Below, in pieces: positions 53,623 to 63,078 of a stretch of DNA of 64,000 nt. Every line of letters starts with the position of its first letter. The stretch's first letter is position 1. The DNA comes from Mycoplana rhizolycopersici (GTDB lineage: Bacteria; Pseudomonadota; Alphaproteobacteria; Rhizobiales; Rhizobiaceae). Both the position numbers and the translations under genes were made by a program. A model generated the notes under the pieces. It saw only the letters and a list, made by a program, of their open reading frames with translations. It did no database searches and had not been told where the DNA came from. The DNA lies in assembly GCF_013378445.1 (NCBI RefSeq), contig NZ_JABXYK010000020.1, positions 16,762-80,761 on the forward strand, given 5' to 3'.

Positions 53623-54726
53623 TCAGGTGTTGAAGCGGAAGTGGATGACGTCGCCGTCCTGGACGACGTATTCCTTGCCTTCGTCGCGGCCCTTGCCGGC
53701 TTCCTTGGCGCCGACTTCGCCCTTGTAGGCGATGTAGTCGTCATAGGAGATGGTGAAGGCACGGATGAAGCCGCGTTCGAAATCCGTATGGATGACACCT
53801 GCGGCCTGCGGCGCCTTGGTGCCACGGACGATGGTCCAGGCGCGTGTTTCCTTCGGGCCGACGGTGAAATAGGTGATGAGGTCGAGGAGGTGATAGCCCG
53901 CACGGATCAGGCGGTCGAGGCCTGCTTCTTCAAGGCCGAGCGCCGACAGGAATTCTGCTGATTCTTCTTCCGGAAGCTGGGCGACCTCGGATTCGATCGC
54001 AGCCGAGATGACCACGCATTCGGCGCCTTGTTCCTTGGCCATGGCGGCGACGGCCTCGGTATGCGTGTTGCCGGTCGATGCGTCGGCCTCGGCGACATTG
54101 CAGACATAGAGAACCGGATGCGAGGTCAGAAGGTTGAGCCCCTTCAGGATGTCGATCTCTTCAGGTGCGAGTGTCTTCAGGAGGAGGCGGGCCGGTTTGC
54201 CGTCCTGCAGCAGCTTCACCACAGCTTCCATGATCGGTAGCTGGGCGAGTGAATCCTTGTCCTTGCTGGCGGCGCGCTTGCGGGTCTGCTCGACGCGGCG
54301 TTCGAGGCTTTCGAGGTCGGCGAGCATCAGCTCGGTCTCGATCGTCTCAGCGTCGCCAACCGGGTTGATGCGGCCCTCGACATGGGTGATGTCATCGTCT
54401 TCGAAGCAGCGCAGCACATGGACGACTGCATCGACTTCGCGGATGTTGGCGAGAAACTTATTGCCGAGGCCTTCGCCCTTCGAAGCCCCGCGCACGAGGC
54501 CGGCGATATCGACGAAGGAGATGCGGGTCGGGATGATTTCCTTGGAGCCCGCGATGGCTGCAAGCTTCTGCATGCGCGCGTCGGGAACGGCGACTTCGCC
54601 GGTATTCGGCTCGATCGTGCAGAAGGGATAGTTGGCCGCCTGTGCAGCCGCCGTCTTCGTCAGCGCGTTGAAGAGAGTGGACTTGCCGACATTGGGCAGC
54701 CCGACGATACCGCATTTGAAACCCAT
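53623..54726 (-). CDS. ychF: Redox-regulated ATPase YchF (Obg-family)
   Basis: 367 residues from ATG 54726, the family length; the frame is open further upstream. G1 GLPNVGKST (9-17), DIAG-type G3 and the C-terminal TGS domain (ITYFTVGPKETRAWTI…DYIAYKGEVGAKEAGKGRDEGKEYVVQDGDVIHFRF) are present. Binds ribosomes and prefers ATP over GTP. In most Rhizobiaceae it follows pth; here clpS lies between them on the other strand. Confidence 0.95.
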   Translation of the reverse strand: MGFKCGIVGLPNVGKSTLFNALTKTAAAQAANYPFCTIEPNTGEVAVPDARMQKLAAIAGSKEIIPTRISFVDIAGLVRGASKGEGLGNKFLANIREVDAVVHVLRCFEDDDITHVEGRINPVGDAETIETELMLADLESLERRVEQTRKRAASKDKDSLAQLPIMEAVVKLLQDGKPARLLLKTLAPEEIDILKGLNLLTSHPVLYVCNVAEADASTGNTHTEAVAAMAKEQGAECVVISAAIESEVAQLPEEESAEFLSALGLEEAGLDRLIRAGYHLLDLITYFTVGPKETRAWTIVRGTKAPQAAGVIHTDFERGFIRAFTISYDDYIAYKGEVGAKEAGKGRDEGKEYVVQDGDVIHFRFNT

Positions 54727-54935
54727 GGGATGGTCCGTCCGTGTCTGGAAATATTTGCCCTCGCTATGGGGGAAGGGCGGGGCGTGGTCAAGTCTGACGG
54801 ACGGCAAATGCGGGAAGCGGGCCTGAGGCGGCCTCTGAAAAGGGCAAGATCGCCACTCGCCCTTGCGGCGCGGTGGCCGGCGTTGCAAGATGCAAGGCCA
54901 AGAGAAGTGGCATCGTCATCAGGAGAGGTCCTCCG

Positions 54936-55247
54936 ATGGGCAGCAAGGACACCGCGCTGACGCCAAAGACGGCGACGAAGCCGAGGCTCAAGCGCCCGCG
55001 ACTTTACAAGGTCATTCTGGTCAACGACGACTACACGCCGCGCGAGTTCGTCATCCTCGTCCTGCGCGCCGTGTTCCGCATGTCCGAGGAGACCGGCTAC
55101 CGGGTGATGATGACGGCGCACAAGCTCGGCACCTGCGTGGTGGTCGTCTGCGCGCGTGACATCGCCGAGACCAAGGCGAGCGAAGCGACCGATCTCGCCA
55201 AGGACGCAGGATTTCCGCTGATGTTCACGACCGAGCCGGAAGAATAG
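54936..55247 (+). CDS. clpS: Solitary ClpS adaptor (ClpS2-type)
   Basis: 103 residues from ATG 54936 after AGGAGAGG. ClpS core: KVILVNDDYTPREFV and RVMMTAHKLGTCVVVV, ending ETKASEATDLAKDAGFPLMFTTEPEE. Delivers N-degron substrates to ClpAP. The sequence is of the second rhizobial ClpS group (without the ClpA neighbour), which differs in the substrate pocket from ClpS1; the specificity is inference. Inserted between pth and ychF in opposite orientation. Confidence 0.93.
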   Translation: MGSKDTALTPKTATKPRLKRPRLYKVILVNDDYTPREFVILVLRAVFRMSEETGYRVMMTAHKLGTCVVVVCARDIAETKASEATDLAKDAGFPLMFTTEPEE

Positions 55248-55254
55248 CGCCCGG

Positions 55255-55968
55255 CTATTCGGACTTGCCCAACAGCTTCTTCAGCATCTCCGCCATCGGA
55301 CCGCTTGCGGGAAGGACCTTGGGCTGCGCGGTGTTGCGCGCCTGGCGGATATGCGACTGGGCGGCGGGTTTCGGTTGCGCCTTCGGTTTTTCCTCGACGG
55401 TGCCGCCGACGGCGAGCGCCAGCTTGTTCATCAGCTGCGAATCCTCGGCGCGCACCAGCATGTCGGCGTTGATCGCAAGCTCGTCGAGGAGCGGGTCGAG
55501 CCAGCTGTGATCGGCCTTGGCGAAATCGCCGAGCACGTGATTGTGCACCAGTTCCTTGACGCCGGGGTGGCCGATCCCGAGGCGCAGCCGGCGATAGTCC
55601 CTGCCGCAATGGGCGTCGAGCGACTTGACGCCGTTGTGGCCGCCATGGCCGCCGCCGGTCTTGATGCGCGCCTTGCCGGGCGCAAGGTCGAGTTCGTCGT
55701 AGATGGCCAGCACGTCCTTCGGGGCAAGCTTGTAGAAGCGCATCGCCTCGCCGACGGCTTCGCCGGACAGGTTCATGAAGGTCTGCGGCTTGATCAGCAG
55801 GACCTTCTCACCCGCAAGCTCGCCTTCCGCGATCTCTCCCTTGAACTTCTTCGACCAGGGAGAGAACGGGTTCTTGCGATGGATGGCATCGACCGCCATG
55901 AAGCCGATGTTGTGGCGGTTGGCGGCGTATTTGGGGCCGGGATTGCCAAGGCCTGCAATGATCAGCAT
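55255..55968 (-). CDS. pth: Peptidyl-tRNA hydrolase
   Basis: 237 residues. GLGNPGPKY (N10), catalytic His19 (NRHNIGF), the DELDLAPG motif (91-98) and GGGHGGHNG are intact. It frees tRNA from peptidyl-tRNA released during aborted translation. A low-complexity C-terminal tail of about 45 residues ([11 protein letters not shown]…), common in rhizobial Pth, extends beyond the enzyme. Its end is only 7 bp from the convergent clpS end. Confidence 0.96.
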   Translation of the reverse strand: MLIIAGLGNPGPKYAANRHNIGFMAVDAIHRKNPFSPWSKKFKGEIAEGELAGEKVLLIKPQTFMNLSGEAVGEAMRFYKLAPKDVLAIYDELDLAPGKARIKTGGGHGGHNGVKSLDAHCGRDYRRLRLGIGHPGVKELVHNHVLGDFAKADHSWLDPLLDELAINADMLVRAEDSQLMNKLALAVGGTVEEKPKAQPKPAAQSHIRQARNTAQPKVLPASGPMAEMLKKLLGKSE

Positions 55969-56097
55969 CGGACGCGCTCTTGGGGTGACTGTCGTTTCGC
56001 CCTGTTCCCACAGGCAATCGTGGCCGATGTCAACCGATTTCTGTGGCGTAAGGATGAAGGGAGACCCGCGGGCGCGGCGAGAGGGGCCGCTGCCGCC

Positions 56098-56871
56098 TCA
56101 TTCGGTGGCGGTGAGGGACCGACCGGTCTTTCCCGTCGGCGGAAGGCCGTATCGGGCGAAGATGGCGTCCTGCTCGCCGCTCTCGATCAACGCGTCGAGT
56201 GCTGTCTGCATGGCCGCGACGGTTTCGGACGCCATGTCGAGATTGCAGGCCAGACTGTAGATCTGGCCGTCCATCAGCAGCGCGGTCTCGATCGCAGCGC
56301 CCTCGGAGACGAGTTTCTCGTATGTCTTCAGCGAGGTCGGCATCAGGTCTATCCGGTCGTTTTCCAGCTTGCCGAGCGTGATGGCGATCTCGGTTGCGAG
56401 GTCGATGTCGCCAAAGCCGCGTACCTTCAGGAAGTCGAAGGCGAAGTCGCCGCGCTGAGCGCCGACCCGCAGGCGGCGTGCATCCTCCAGCGTCTTCACC
56501 TCGATGGAGCTTCCCCTGCGTTTGACCATGACCATGGTGTCGACCAGAAGCGGCTCCACCCAGCGAAACCGGGCGTGCCGCTCGCTATTGTGGCCGGTGG
56601 TGAAGACGCAGTGGTCCGTCTGCCGTTCCACCAGCATCAGGGCACGCGCCCACGGCATGATCTCCATGCGGTAGGTGATGCCGGCCATTGCCGCGATCCG
56701 GTGGACCTGATCGACGGCAATGCCTTTGATGACGCCGCCTTCGGAGTAGTTGTACGGCGCGTACTCCTCGGTGACGAACGTAATGTCGGCGCCTCGTGCC
56801 GCAGGAGCGATGGTCGCGGCAATCGCTGCGACAAGGAAGGGTAGAAGCAGAAGACGTCCCATTCGCACCAT
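56098..56871 (-). CDS. Periplasmic solute-binding protein, SBP_bac_3 type
   Basis: 257 residues from ATG 56871 (GGGGG upstream); an ATG at 56892 overlapping the upstream stop as ATGA is an alternative that would couple translation. Signal peptide (MVRMGRLLLLPFLVAAIAATIAPAARG) then amino-acid-type periplasmic binding fold (ITFVTEEYAPYNYSEGGVIKGIAVD…). It is in an operon with the GGDEF-EAL membrane protein and not with an ABC transporter, so it is likely a sensor subunit feeding that protein. Confidence 0.87.
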   Translation of the reverse strand: MVRMGRLLLLPFLVAAIAATIAPAARGADITFVTEEYAPYNYSEGGVIKGIAVDQVHRIAAMAGITYRMEIMPWARALMLVERQTDHCVFTTGHNSERHARFRWVEPLLVDTMVMVKRRGSSIEVKTLEDARRLRVGAQRGDFAFDFLKVRGFGDIDLATEIAITLGKLENDRIDLMPTSLKTYEKLVSEGAAIETALLMDGQIYSLACNLDMASETVAAMQTALDALIESGEQDAIFARYGLPPTGKTGRSLTATE

Positions 56872-56888
56872 TGTGACCCCCGTTCCTG

Positions 56889-59279
56889 TCATCGCCTCCC
56901 GGCCAGGATGGCCGGCTCGTCCGGTGCCTTACCGCGAAGTCTTTCGATCAGGGAGGCAACGGGAAGCGGTGCGCTGAAATGATAACCCTGGCCGAAGTCG
57001 ATGCCGATCTCGTTCAGAACCTGCAACTGATGCTCGGTCTCGACGCCTTCGGCGACGACCGTGCAGCCCATCTGGTGGGCGATCATGCAGATGCCCTCGA
57101 TCAACGTGCGGCTCTTGCGGACAACTTCCGGTGCTGACGTGCCCAGCGCCCTGACGAAAGACTGGTCGACCTTGACGATATCGACGGGAAAGCTGTTCAG
57201 ATAGCTCAGCGAAGAGTACCCCGTGCCGAAGTCGTCGAGCGCGATCCGGCAGCCTAGCGCGCCGAGCGCATCCATCACCTGGCGGACCGCCGGATTGTCC
57301 AGCATCAGCACCGCCTCGGTGATCTCCACCACGATGCGCGACGGCTTTACGCCGTATTGCAGGAGCAGCGAGGCAAGGCGGCTCGGCAGGGCGGCATCGA
57401 ACTGCAGCGGCGAGAAGTTGACGGCCAGGTAGCAGTCGGAGAAGCCGTCGATTTTCGACAGATCGGCAAGATGGCGGACTGATTTCTCGAAGATGACGTC
57501 GCCGACCTTGCCGATCGATCCGTTCTCCTCGGCGACGACGATGATGTCTTCCGGGACGAGGAGGCCTTTTTGCGGATGACGCATCCGCAGCAAGGCCTCG
57601 AAGCCCGAGACGCGACCCGAACGAAGATCGTTGATCGGCTGCAGGTGAGCCTCGAACCAATCCTCCCGCAGGGCCTGTTCGATGCACTGCTCGATCTCGA
57701 GACGCTTGCGGGCAATGTCGACGATCTCGTCATCGAACAGGCGGGTGCCGTTCTTGCCGTTCCGTTTGCGGGCGTACATCGCCATGTCCGACTTCTGCAG
57801 CAGGTCGCCCGCATTCGCCGCATGGTCGGGATAGACGGCGACGCCGATGCTGGCGCTGACGTTCAGACGGCTGCCATTGATGATGATCGGCTCCTTGAGC
57901 GCCGAGCATAGCCGCCCGCTCACGTCGAGTGCCAGCTGGACGGCGTCCTGCGAGGTCAGCAGGATTGCGAATTCGTCGCCGCCGAGACGGGCGACGATGT
58001 CGTTGAAGCGCAACTGGTTGCGCAGCCTTTCGGCGACCTCGACGAGAACCTCGTCTCCGATGGCGTGGCCGAGATTGTCGTTGATCCATTTGAAACGGTC
58101 GAGGTCGAGGAAGAGGCAGGCCAGTTTCTGCTCTTCGGCATTCGCCTTTGTTATCAGGCTGCCCAGGACGGATTCGAAGCCCTGGCGGTTGAGCAGTCCG
58201 GTGAGATGATCGGTGATCGCCTGACGGTGATTGCGGCTTTCCGCCTCCTTCAGGCCCGTCACGTCGGTCATGACCGAGAGCGTCGGCTCGGTGCCGTCGG
58301 TCTCGACGGATGCGCAGCTTTCGAGGACCAGCACGTCCATCACGCTCCCGTCGGCGCGGTGGAATCGAACGGTGACCTCGCAGATGCCGTTGTCGTCCAC
58401 GCCGCCGGCACGACGATCGCGATAGACCAGATGGTCGGCGGCGTCGACGAACTCGGTGAAGCTGCGGCCGATGACGGCATCCCGGCTGTAGCCGGTCGCC
58501 ACCAGCCAATAGTCGCTGACGGCGGCGATCCGGTTGTCCGGATCGATCGTGAACAGCATGGCTGGCGTCTTGTTGTAGATCTCCGTGGTGCGGGCGTGTG
58601 CGCGCCTGAGCTCGTTCTCCTCCCGTTCCAGCCTGCTCTGCATCTCGTTGAACGTGCGGGCGAGGTGCCCCATCTCGTCGCTCGACGTCCATTCGACGTG
58701 CCGGCGCGACCCAAGCCGCCTGGTTGCCTCGATCGCCGCCGTCAGGCGCTCCAGCGGGCGGATAATGGTCATGCGATTGCCGATGATGGCTGCGACGAAC
58801 AGCGTTCCGACGGAAAACAGGAAGATCGAGAACAGGGCGATTTCGTCCCTCGCGATGCGCGACATCGTTCCGCGCTTTGCGATCCAGATCTCCGCTTCGC
58901 CGACCTTGCGGATGCCCTCCCTGGTCTGGTGCAGGATGTCGGCCGTAACCTTCGACTGGACGCTGTCGGCTGGCGGGGGAGTGGCCGGACGGCGAATGTC
59001 GAGCGTGCCGGAGGTATCGCGAATGTGGACATAGCCGATCTCGTCGTCGGCCTGCAGGGCTTTTACGATCTGTTGCGTGCTGTCGTCGTCGAGATCCCAC
59101 AGGGGCTTGCCAAGCGCCTGAACGTTTGCCCTCAGAAGGATTTCGGTATTGTGCAGCCGCTCGCGTGCGACCCTTTCGGACGAAAGGACCAGAAGCAGGA
59201 GGAACAGCGGTGCTACAAGGGCGACAAGTGCGCCGAAGACGATGGCAATGAAGCGGCTTTCGACCGACCGTATCCTCAT
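56889..59279 (-). CDS. Membrane GGDEF-EAL protein with HAMP and PAS domains
   Basis: 796 residues. TM1 (about 10-33), a periplasmic loop of about 120 residues, TM2 (about 153-172), HAMP (about 175-228), coiled linker, PAS (about 235-350), GGDEF (LARLGGDEFAIL, about 430-437, motif intact) and EAL (EALLRM near 559, ETEHQLQVL). Both motifs are complete, so it could make and/or degrade cyclic-di-GMP. A periplasmic input via the adjacent binding protein is plausible. Start ATG 59279 has GGAG eight bases upstream. Confidence 0.93.
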   Translation of the reverse strand: MRIRSVESRFIAIVFGALVALVAPLFLLLLVLSSERVARERLHNTEILLRANVQALGKPLWDLDDDSTQQIVKALQADDEIGYVHIRDTSGTLDIRRPATPPPADSVQSKVTADILHQTREGIRKVGEAEIWIAKRGTMSRIARDEIALFSIFLFSVGTLFVAAIIGNRMTIIRPLERLTAAIEATRRLGSRRHVEWTSSDEMGHLARTFNEMQSRLEREENELRRAHARTTEIYNKTPAMLFTIDPDNRIAAVSDYWLVATGYSRDAVIGRSFTEFVDAADHLVYRDRRAGGVDDNGICEVTVRFHRADGSVMDVLVLESCASVETDGTEPTLSVMTDVTGLKEAESRNHRQAITDHLTGLLNRQGFESVLGSLITKANAEEQKLACLFLDLDRFKWINDNLGHAIGDEVLVEVAERLRNQLRFNDIVARLGGDEFAILLTSQDAVQLALDVSGRLCSALKEPIIINGSRLNVSASIGVAVYPDHAANAGDLLQKSDMAMYARKRNGKNGTRLFDDEIVDIARKRLEIEQCIEQALREDWFEAHLQPINDLRSGRVSGFEALLRMRHPQKGLLVPEDIIVVAEENGSIGKVGDVIFEKSVRHLADLSKIDGFSDCYLAVNFSPLQFDAALPSRLASLLLQYGVKPSRIVVEITEAVLMLDNPAVRQVMDALGALGCRIALDDFGTGYSSLSYLNSFPVDIVKVDQSFVRALGTSAPEVVRKSRTLIEGICMIAHQMGCTVVAEGVETEHQLQVLNEIGIDFGQGYHFSAPLPVASLIERLRGKAPDEPAILAGRR

Positions 59280-59401
59280 GCCGCATTCTCCGCAGTCCTG
59301 CGCATGGTCGCCCGCATGCCGGTTCTCTTGTCTTGTTGCCCCGGAAATCAGTATTTCATCGATATCTTAAATGTTGCTGAAATGGCTGGCTAAAATAGCG
59401 A

Positions 59402-59431
59402 AAGCCCGCCTTCGTCTCCGAAGGCGGGCTT
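59402..59431 (-). terminator. Rho-independent terminator after rplY
   Basis: AAGCCCGCCTTCG (59402-59414) pairs with CGAAGGCGGGCTT (59419-59431), 13 bp with a 4-base loop; on the minus strand it is followed by TTTCGCTATTTT. It separates rplY from the GGDEF-EAL gene. Confidence 0.9.
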
Positions 59432-59459
59432 ATGCAAGACAATCCGTCTTGTCTGAAGC

Positions 59460-60071
59460 TTACTCGGCGCTTGCTTCGCCTTCGGCTTCTTCTTCCTTCG
59501 CTGCAGCCGTGCCGACGATCGTGGCGACGGTGAAGTCGCGGTCGGTGATGACCGGGGTCGTGCCCTTCGGCAGCTTGGTGTGCGAGATGTGGATGCTGTC
59601 GCCGATCTTGAGGCCTTCGAGGTCGAAGGTGATGGCTTCCGGAATGTCGTTGGCCGGGCAGTGCAGCTCGACTTCGTGGCGAACGATGTTCAGCATGCCG
59701 CCCTGCTTGATGCCGGGGGCCTTGTCTTCGTTGACGAAGTGAACCGGAACCTGGACGGTGACGCGGCTGTCGGCGGAAACGCGCAGGAAGTCGACGTGCA
59801 TCGTGAAGTCGCGGACCGGATCGAGCTGGTAGTCCTTCGGCAGGACGCTGATCTTCTCGCCGTTCACGTCGATCGTGGCAACCGTCGTCATGAAACCGCC
59901 GGCGTGGATGCGCTGGGTGACTTCCTTGGTCGACAGGGCGATCGAGATGGGGGCCTTCTTGTCACCGTAGATGACAGCAGGGATAAGACCGTTGCGACGA
60001 AGTTCGCGGGAGGACCCCTTACCTACCCGTTCGCGCGTCTCGGCCTTGAGCTCGTAGGATGCGTGGCTCAT
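59460..60071 (-). CDS. rplY: 50S ribosomal protein L25/general stress protein Ctc
   Basis: 203 residues, the long form with an extra C-terminal domain rather than the short L25. The 5S rRNA-binding N-domain ([30 protein letters not shown]) and TL5/Ctc C-domain (HVDFLRV…[33 protein letters not shown]) are complete. AAGG precedes the ATG. In relatives it directly precedes pth; here three kilobases of other genes intervene. Confidence 0.96.
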   Translation of the reverse strand: MSHASYELKAETRERVGKGSSRELRRNGLIPAVIYGDKKAPISIALSTKEVTQRIHAGGFMTTVATIDVNGEKISVLPKDYQLDPVRDFTMHVDFLRVSADSRVTVQVPVHFVNEDKAPGIKQGGMLNIVRHEVELHCPANDIPEAITFDLEGLKIGDSIHISHTKLPKGTTPVITDRDFTVATIVGTAAAKEEEAEGEASAE

Positions 60072-60279
60072 AGCATGACCTTTCGTAAGTTACTGGAGAG
60101 CTTCGCCGGCTGCGGCTTTCGGGCCGGCCGTGCGAAACTTGAGGATTTCGTGAAAGCCTCATCCGCGTTGCCTCCAAGGGTGTCTACGCGGACGGGGGTC
60201 GCATATCCGAGAAAGGCTCGAAATGCAAGCGTGGGGCTAAAATCATGGTCGGGCGAAGAATATGCGGCACGGTCGCCCG

Positions 60280-61473
60280 CTAAACCTTTTTCGCCTTGCG
60301 CGCGGCGACGAAGCGACCAACGCCCATCACGAGACCGCCGGCGAGAAGGCCCCAGAAAGCGCCGGATATGCCGCCGAAACTGACGCCTGACGCCGTCGTC
60401 AGAAAGGTGAGGGCGGCGGCCTCCCGCGTTTCCGCCTCCTTGAAGGCGTTCATCGCCGAACCTGCGAATGCGCTGATCAGGGCAAGGCCTGCGACCGCCT
60501 GGATAAGGATGGGAGGCGCGAGGTTGACGATCGCAGTCACTGCGCCGGCCAACAGCCCGAAAACCACGTAGAAGACGCCGGCATTGATGGCTGCCCAGTA
60601 TCTGCGGCGGGGATCCGCATGTGCATCCTCGCCCGCGCACATGGCCGCGGTGATCGCCGCCAAGTTGACGGCATGGCCGCCGAAGGGCGCGCTGAGGAAC
60701 GAGAAGATACCGGTGGCTGCGAAAAGCGGGCCGGGGTTCGGCTCGTATTGGTTCACCTTGAGAACGGCGATCCCCGGAATGTTCTGGGAGGCCATGGTGA
60801 CGACGAACAGTGGCAGCGCAATGCTGACGAGGCCGGGCAGGTTGAACACGGGTGCCACGATCTCGGGACGGGGCAGCAGGTCACGCGCGATAGCGGAGAA
60901 TGCACCGTCTGGTATGTCGATGCCGAAGGTGAGCACGAGGGCGAACGCGACAAGCGCAGCCGGGACGGCGAGGAGCCGGTTGAAGGCGCCGACGACTGCC
61001 CAGGCGCCAAGGATCGCGAGCCCGAAGGCCGGATTGAACGCCACCGCCTTGACCGGTGCAAAGCACAGACCGATCAGCACGCCGGCCAGCATGGCGTTTG
61101 CCAGCGTGGCCGGAATCGCCGCCACCATGCGGCCGAGGGGCTTCCAGAGGCCGGCTACGACGATGAGGGCCGCGCAGATGAGAAAGCCGCCGACGGCAGC
61201 CGCGAAACCGCCCTCGACCGCGCCGGAGCTTGCAAGCAATGCGGCGCCCGGCGTCGACCAGGCGATCGATACGGGAAGCCGCGTCCAGGCGCTGAGAACG
61301 ATGGCGCAGAGGCCCATGGAAATCGAAAGCGCCATCACGCCGGATGCTGCCTGCGCTTCGCTGGCGCCGACGCCCGTCAGGCCATGCAGCACGACGGCGA
61401 AGGAACTGGCAAAACCGACGAAGGCGGTGAGAAGGCCCATGAAGAGCGCTTGTGCGGAGAAGTCGCGAAGCAT
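60280..61473 (-). CDS. BenE family benzoate/proton symporter-like transporter
   Basis: 397 residues, about twelve membrane helices. Family blocks GLTGVGASEAQAASGVMALSI and WSTPGAALLASSG near the start, TMASQNIPGIAVLKVN (about 228-243), FGGHAVNLAAITAAMCAGEDAH, and a short basic tail (ARKAKKV). BenE carries benzoate or related aromatic acids; no aromatic catabolic genes are nearby, so the substrate is open. Monocistronic. Confidence 0.92.
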   Translation of the reverse strand: MLRDFSAQALFMGLLTAFVGFASSFAVVLHGLTGVGASEAQAASGVMALSISMGLCAIVLSAWTRLPVSIAWSTPGAALLASSGAVEGGFAAAVGGFLICAALIVVAGLWKPLGRMVAAIPATLANAMLAGVLIGLCFAPVKAVAFNPAFGLAILGAWAVVGAFNRLLAVPAALVAFALVLTFGIDIPDGAFSAIARDLLPRPEIVAPVFNLPGLVSIALPLFVVTMASQNIPGIAVLKVNQYEPNPGPLFAATGIFSFLSAPFGGHAVNLAAITAAMCAGEDAHADPRRRYWAAINAGVFYVVFGLLAGAVTAIVNLAPPILIQAVAGLALISAFAGSAMNAFKEAETREAAALTFLTTASGVSFGGISGAFWGLLAGGLVMGVGRFVAARKAKKV

Positions 61474-61615
61474 GTGGCACGTTGAAAGAGGTTGGCGGGT
61501 GGTAGCTGGTTAGCACAGCTTTCCGGAGATGCGAACGAAATCCGCGCCCGCACGTTGCCAAGGTCGCGGCCTCCGGCTGCGCGCCGCAACAATAGCGGCG
61601 CGCAGGAAGGATAGG

Positions 61616-62182
61616 TCAGCGGCGGCATTCTCCCGTGCCGATGACGCGGAAGCCGTCGTTGCGGGCGGTGCAGGAATTCGGGAACGTGCGCGTCCGGCCA
61701 CCGCGTTCGGCACAGACGGGGGCATATTCCATCGTGCACATTCGCTGCGTCTCGCGATCCGGGCGCCGGTCCGGCTGGCGGCGACATTCCCCACGTGCAA
61801 CGACCTGGAAGCCCTGGTTGCGCGCTTCACAGGCGTTCGCAAAGGTCTGCTGGCGGCCGCGGCGCTCTCCACAGACCGGGTTGTACTCGCGCGTGCAGGC
61901 CCGGACGTCCGGCTCGCGCCGGCACTCTCCGCGGTGGACGATATCGAAGCCGCGGGTGCGCGCCTCGCAGGCGTTGGACAGCGTCTGCCGCCGTCCGCCG
62001 CGATCGCCGCACACCGGCGCATATTCCATCGTGCACATGCTCGGCCCCGGGATCGGTCGGCCGCCACCCACGGGGCCGGGCGATGTCTCGACGGTGCAGG
62101 CGGCGAGCAGGGGAATGAAGGCGAGAAGCGCACACAAACGTCTCGCGGGGGTGAAAATCAAACCGAGGCCATCGGCCAGCAT
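61616..62182 (-). CDS. Lipoprotein with three Kazal-type inhibitor domains
   Basis: 188 residues from ATG 62182 (GGGAGG six bases upstream). A signal peptide ends in lipobox LLAAC29. Three tandem Kazal-like domains follow, with cysteines at 50/58/72/87, 96/104/118/133 and 149/157/171/186, each spaced C-x7-C-x13-C-x14-C; core motifs are CTMEYAPVCG, CTREYNPVCG and CTMEYAPVCA. Kazal domains inhibit serine proteases; these have four Cys rather than six, as in bacterial examples. Probably shields the cell surface from proteases. Confidence 0.9.
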   Translation of the reverse strand: MLADGLGLIFTPARRLCALLAFIPLLAACTVETSPGPVGGGRPIPGPSMCTMEYAPVCGDRGGRRQTLSNACEARTRGFDIVHRGECRREPDVRACTREYNPVCGERRGRQQTFANACEARNQGFQVVARGECRRQPDRRPDRETQRMCTMEYAPVCAERGGRTRTFPNSCTARNDGFRVIGTGECRR

Positions 62183-62284
62183 GCATAACCTCCCAGAGTA
62201 CCTATTTGAAATCGAAAATATACTCGACGCAGAAGCCCGTGCATGTTACCGGCAACGTCAAGAGCTATTCAAGACGGTATCGGA

Positions 62285-63004
62285 ATGCACATAGGTCACA
62301 TCATCATCATCGGCGCGATGAAGGCGGGCACAACGACGCTCTACCATCTGCTTTCGCAGCATTCGAAGGTCACGATGTCGCACAGAAAGGGCTTCAAGAG
62401 CACCAAGGAGCTCGACTACTTTCTGGAAGATCGGGAGAAGAACTATGCTCGCTTCTTCAAGCACGACGTTCCCGGCGGCAGCTGGACGCTGGAAGCCTCG
62501 CCCAGCTACACGAAAAACTACCTGGCAAACGGCTGTGCCGACCGAATTGCTGCATTGAGCAAGCAAAAGAAGCTGATCTACATCCTGCGCGATCCGATCG
62601 ACCGCATCGATTCTCACATGTCGCACAATGCGAGCCGGGGACGAAGCATCAATGGCGCGCGAGCCACCCGTGGTTTCGACGATGCTTCCTCTTATTGGAG
62701 CCAGATCCAGCGGTTCGACGCTGCCGGGTTTTCGGACTCGCTGCTGCTGCTCGATTTCGACGATCTGTGCAGCGATCCCGTCAACTCGGTTCGCAAAGTG
62801 CAGGAGTTCATCGGCCTCGACTTCGAGGAGCCGGCGGATGTTCGCGTTCACAATTCTCGCCGCTCCTCGGGCCGGCTTCTGACCGAAGTGCAGGAGCGGA
62901 AGCATTGGGAGAACATCAAGGCCGATGTCGAGGCGCTTGCCGCGAGCGGCCGCTTTGCCGCCGCGCAGAAGTGGATCGATACCTGGTCGGCAAAATTCGG
63001 CTGA
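62285..63004 (+). CDS. Sulfotransferase family protein
   Basis: 239 residues from ATG 62285; an alternative in-frame ATG is at 62243 and no ribosome site decides. The PAPS-binding 5'-phosphosulfate loop IGAMKAGTTTLYHLL (about 9-23) and 3'-phosphate motif LRDPIDRIDSHMSH (about 96-109) mark a PAPS-dependent sulfotransferase, with a C-terminal part like heparan-sulfate-type enzymes. Acceptor (polysaccharide, Nod-factor-like or other) unknown. Next to an RTX-type secreted protein on the opposite strand. Confidence 0.88.
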   Translation: MHIGHIIIIGAMKAGTTTLYHLLSQHSKVTMSHRKGFKSTKELDYFLEDREKNYARFFKHDVPGGSWTLEASPSYTKNYLANGCADRIAALSKQKKLIYILRDPIDRIDSHMSHNASRGRSINGARATRGFDDASSYWSQIQRFDAAGFSDSLLLLDFDDLCSDPVNSVRKVQEFIGLDFEEPADVRVHNSRRSSGRLLTEVQERKHWENIKADVEALAASGRFAAAQKWIDTWSAKFG

Positions 63005-63078
63005 GCCGTCGCAGGCGAGGCTGACAGGAACCAGTCAGGTCGCGGCCGCGATGACGTGTGCCTGGCCGGCGATGCCGC

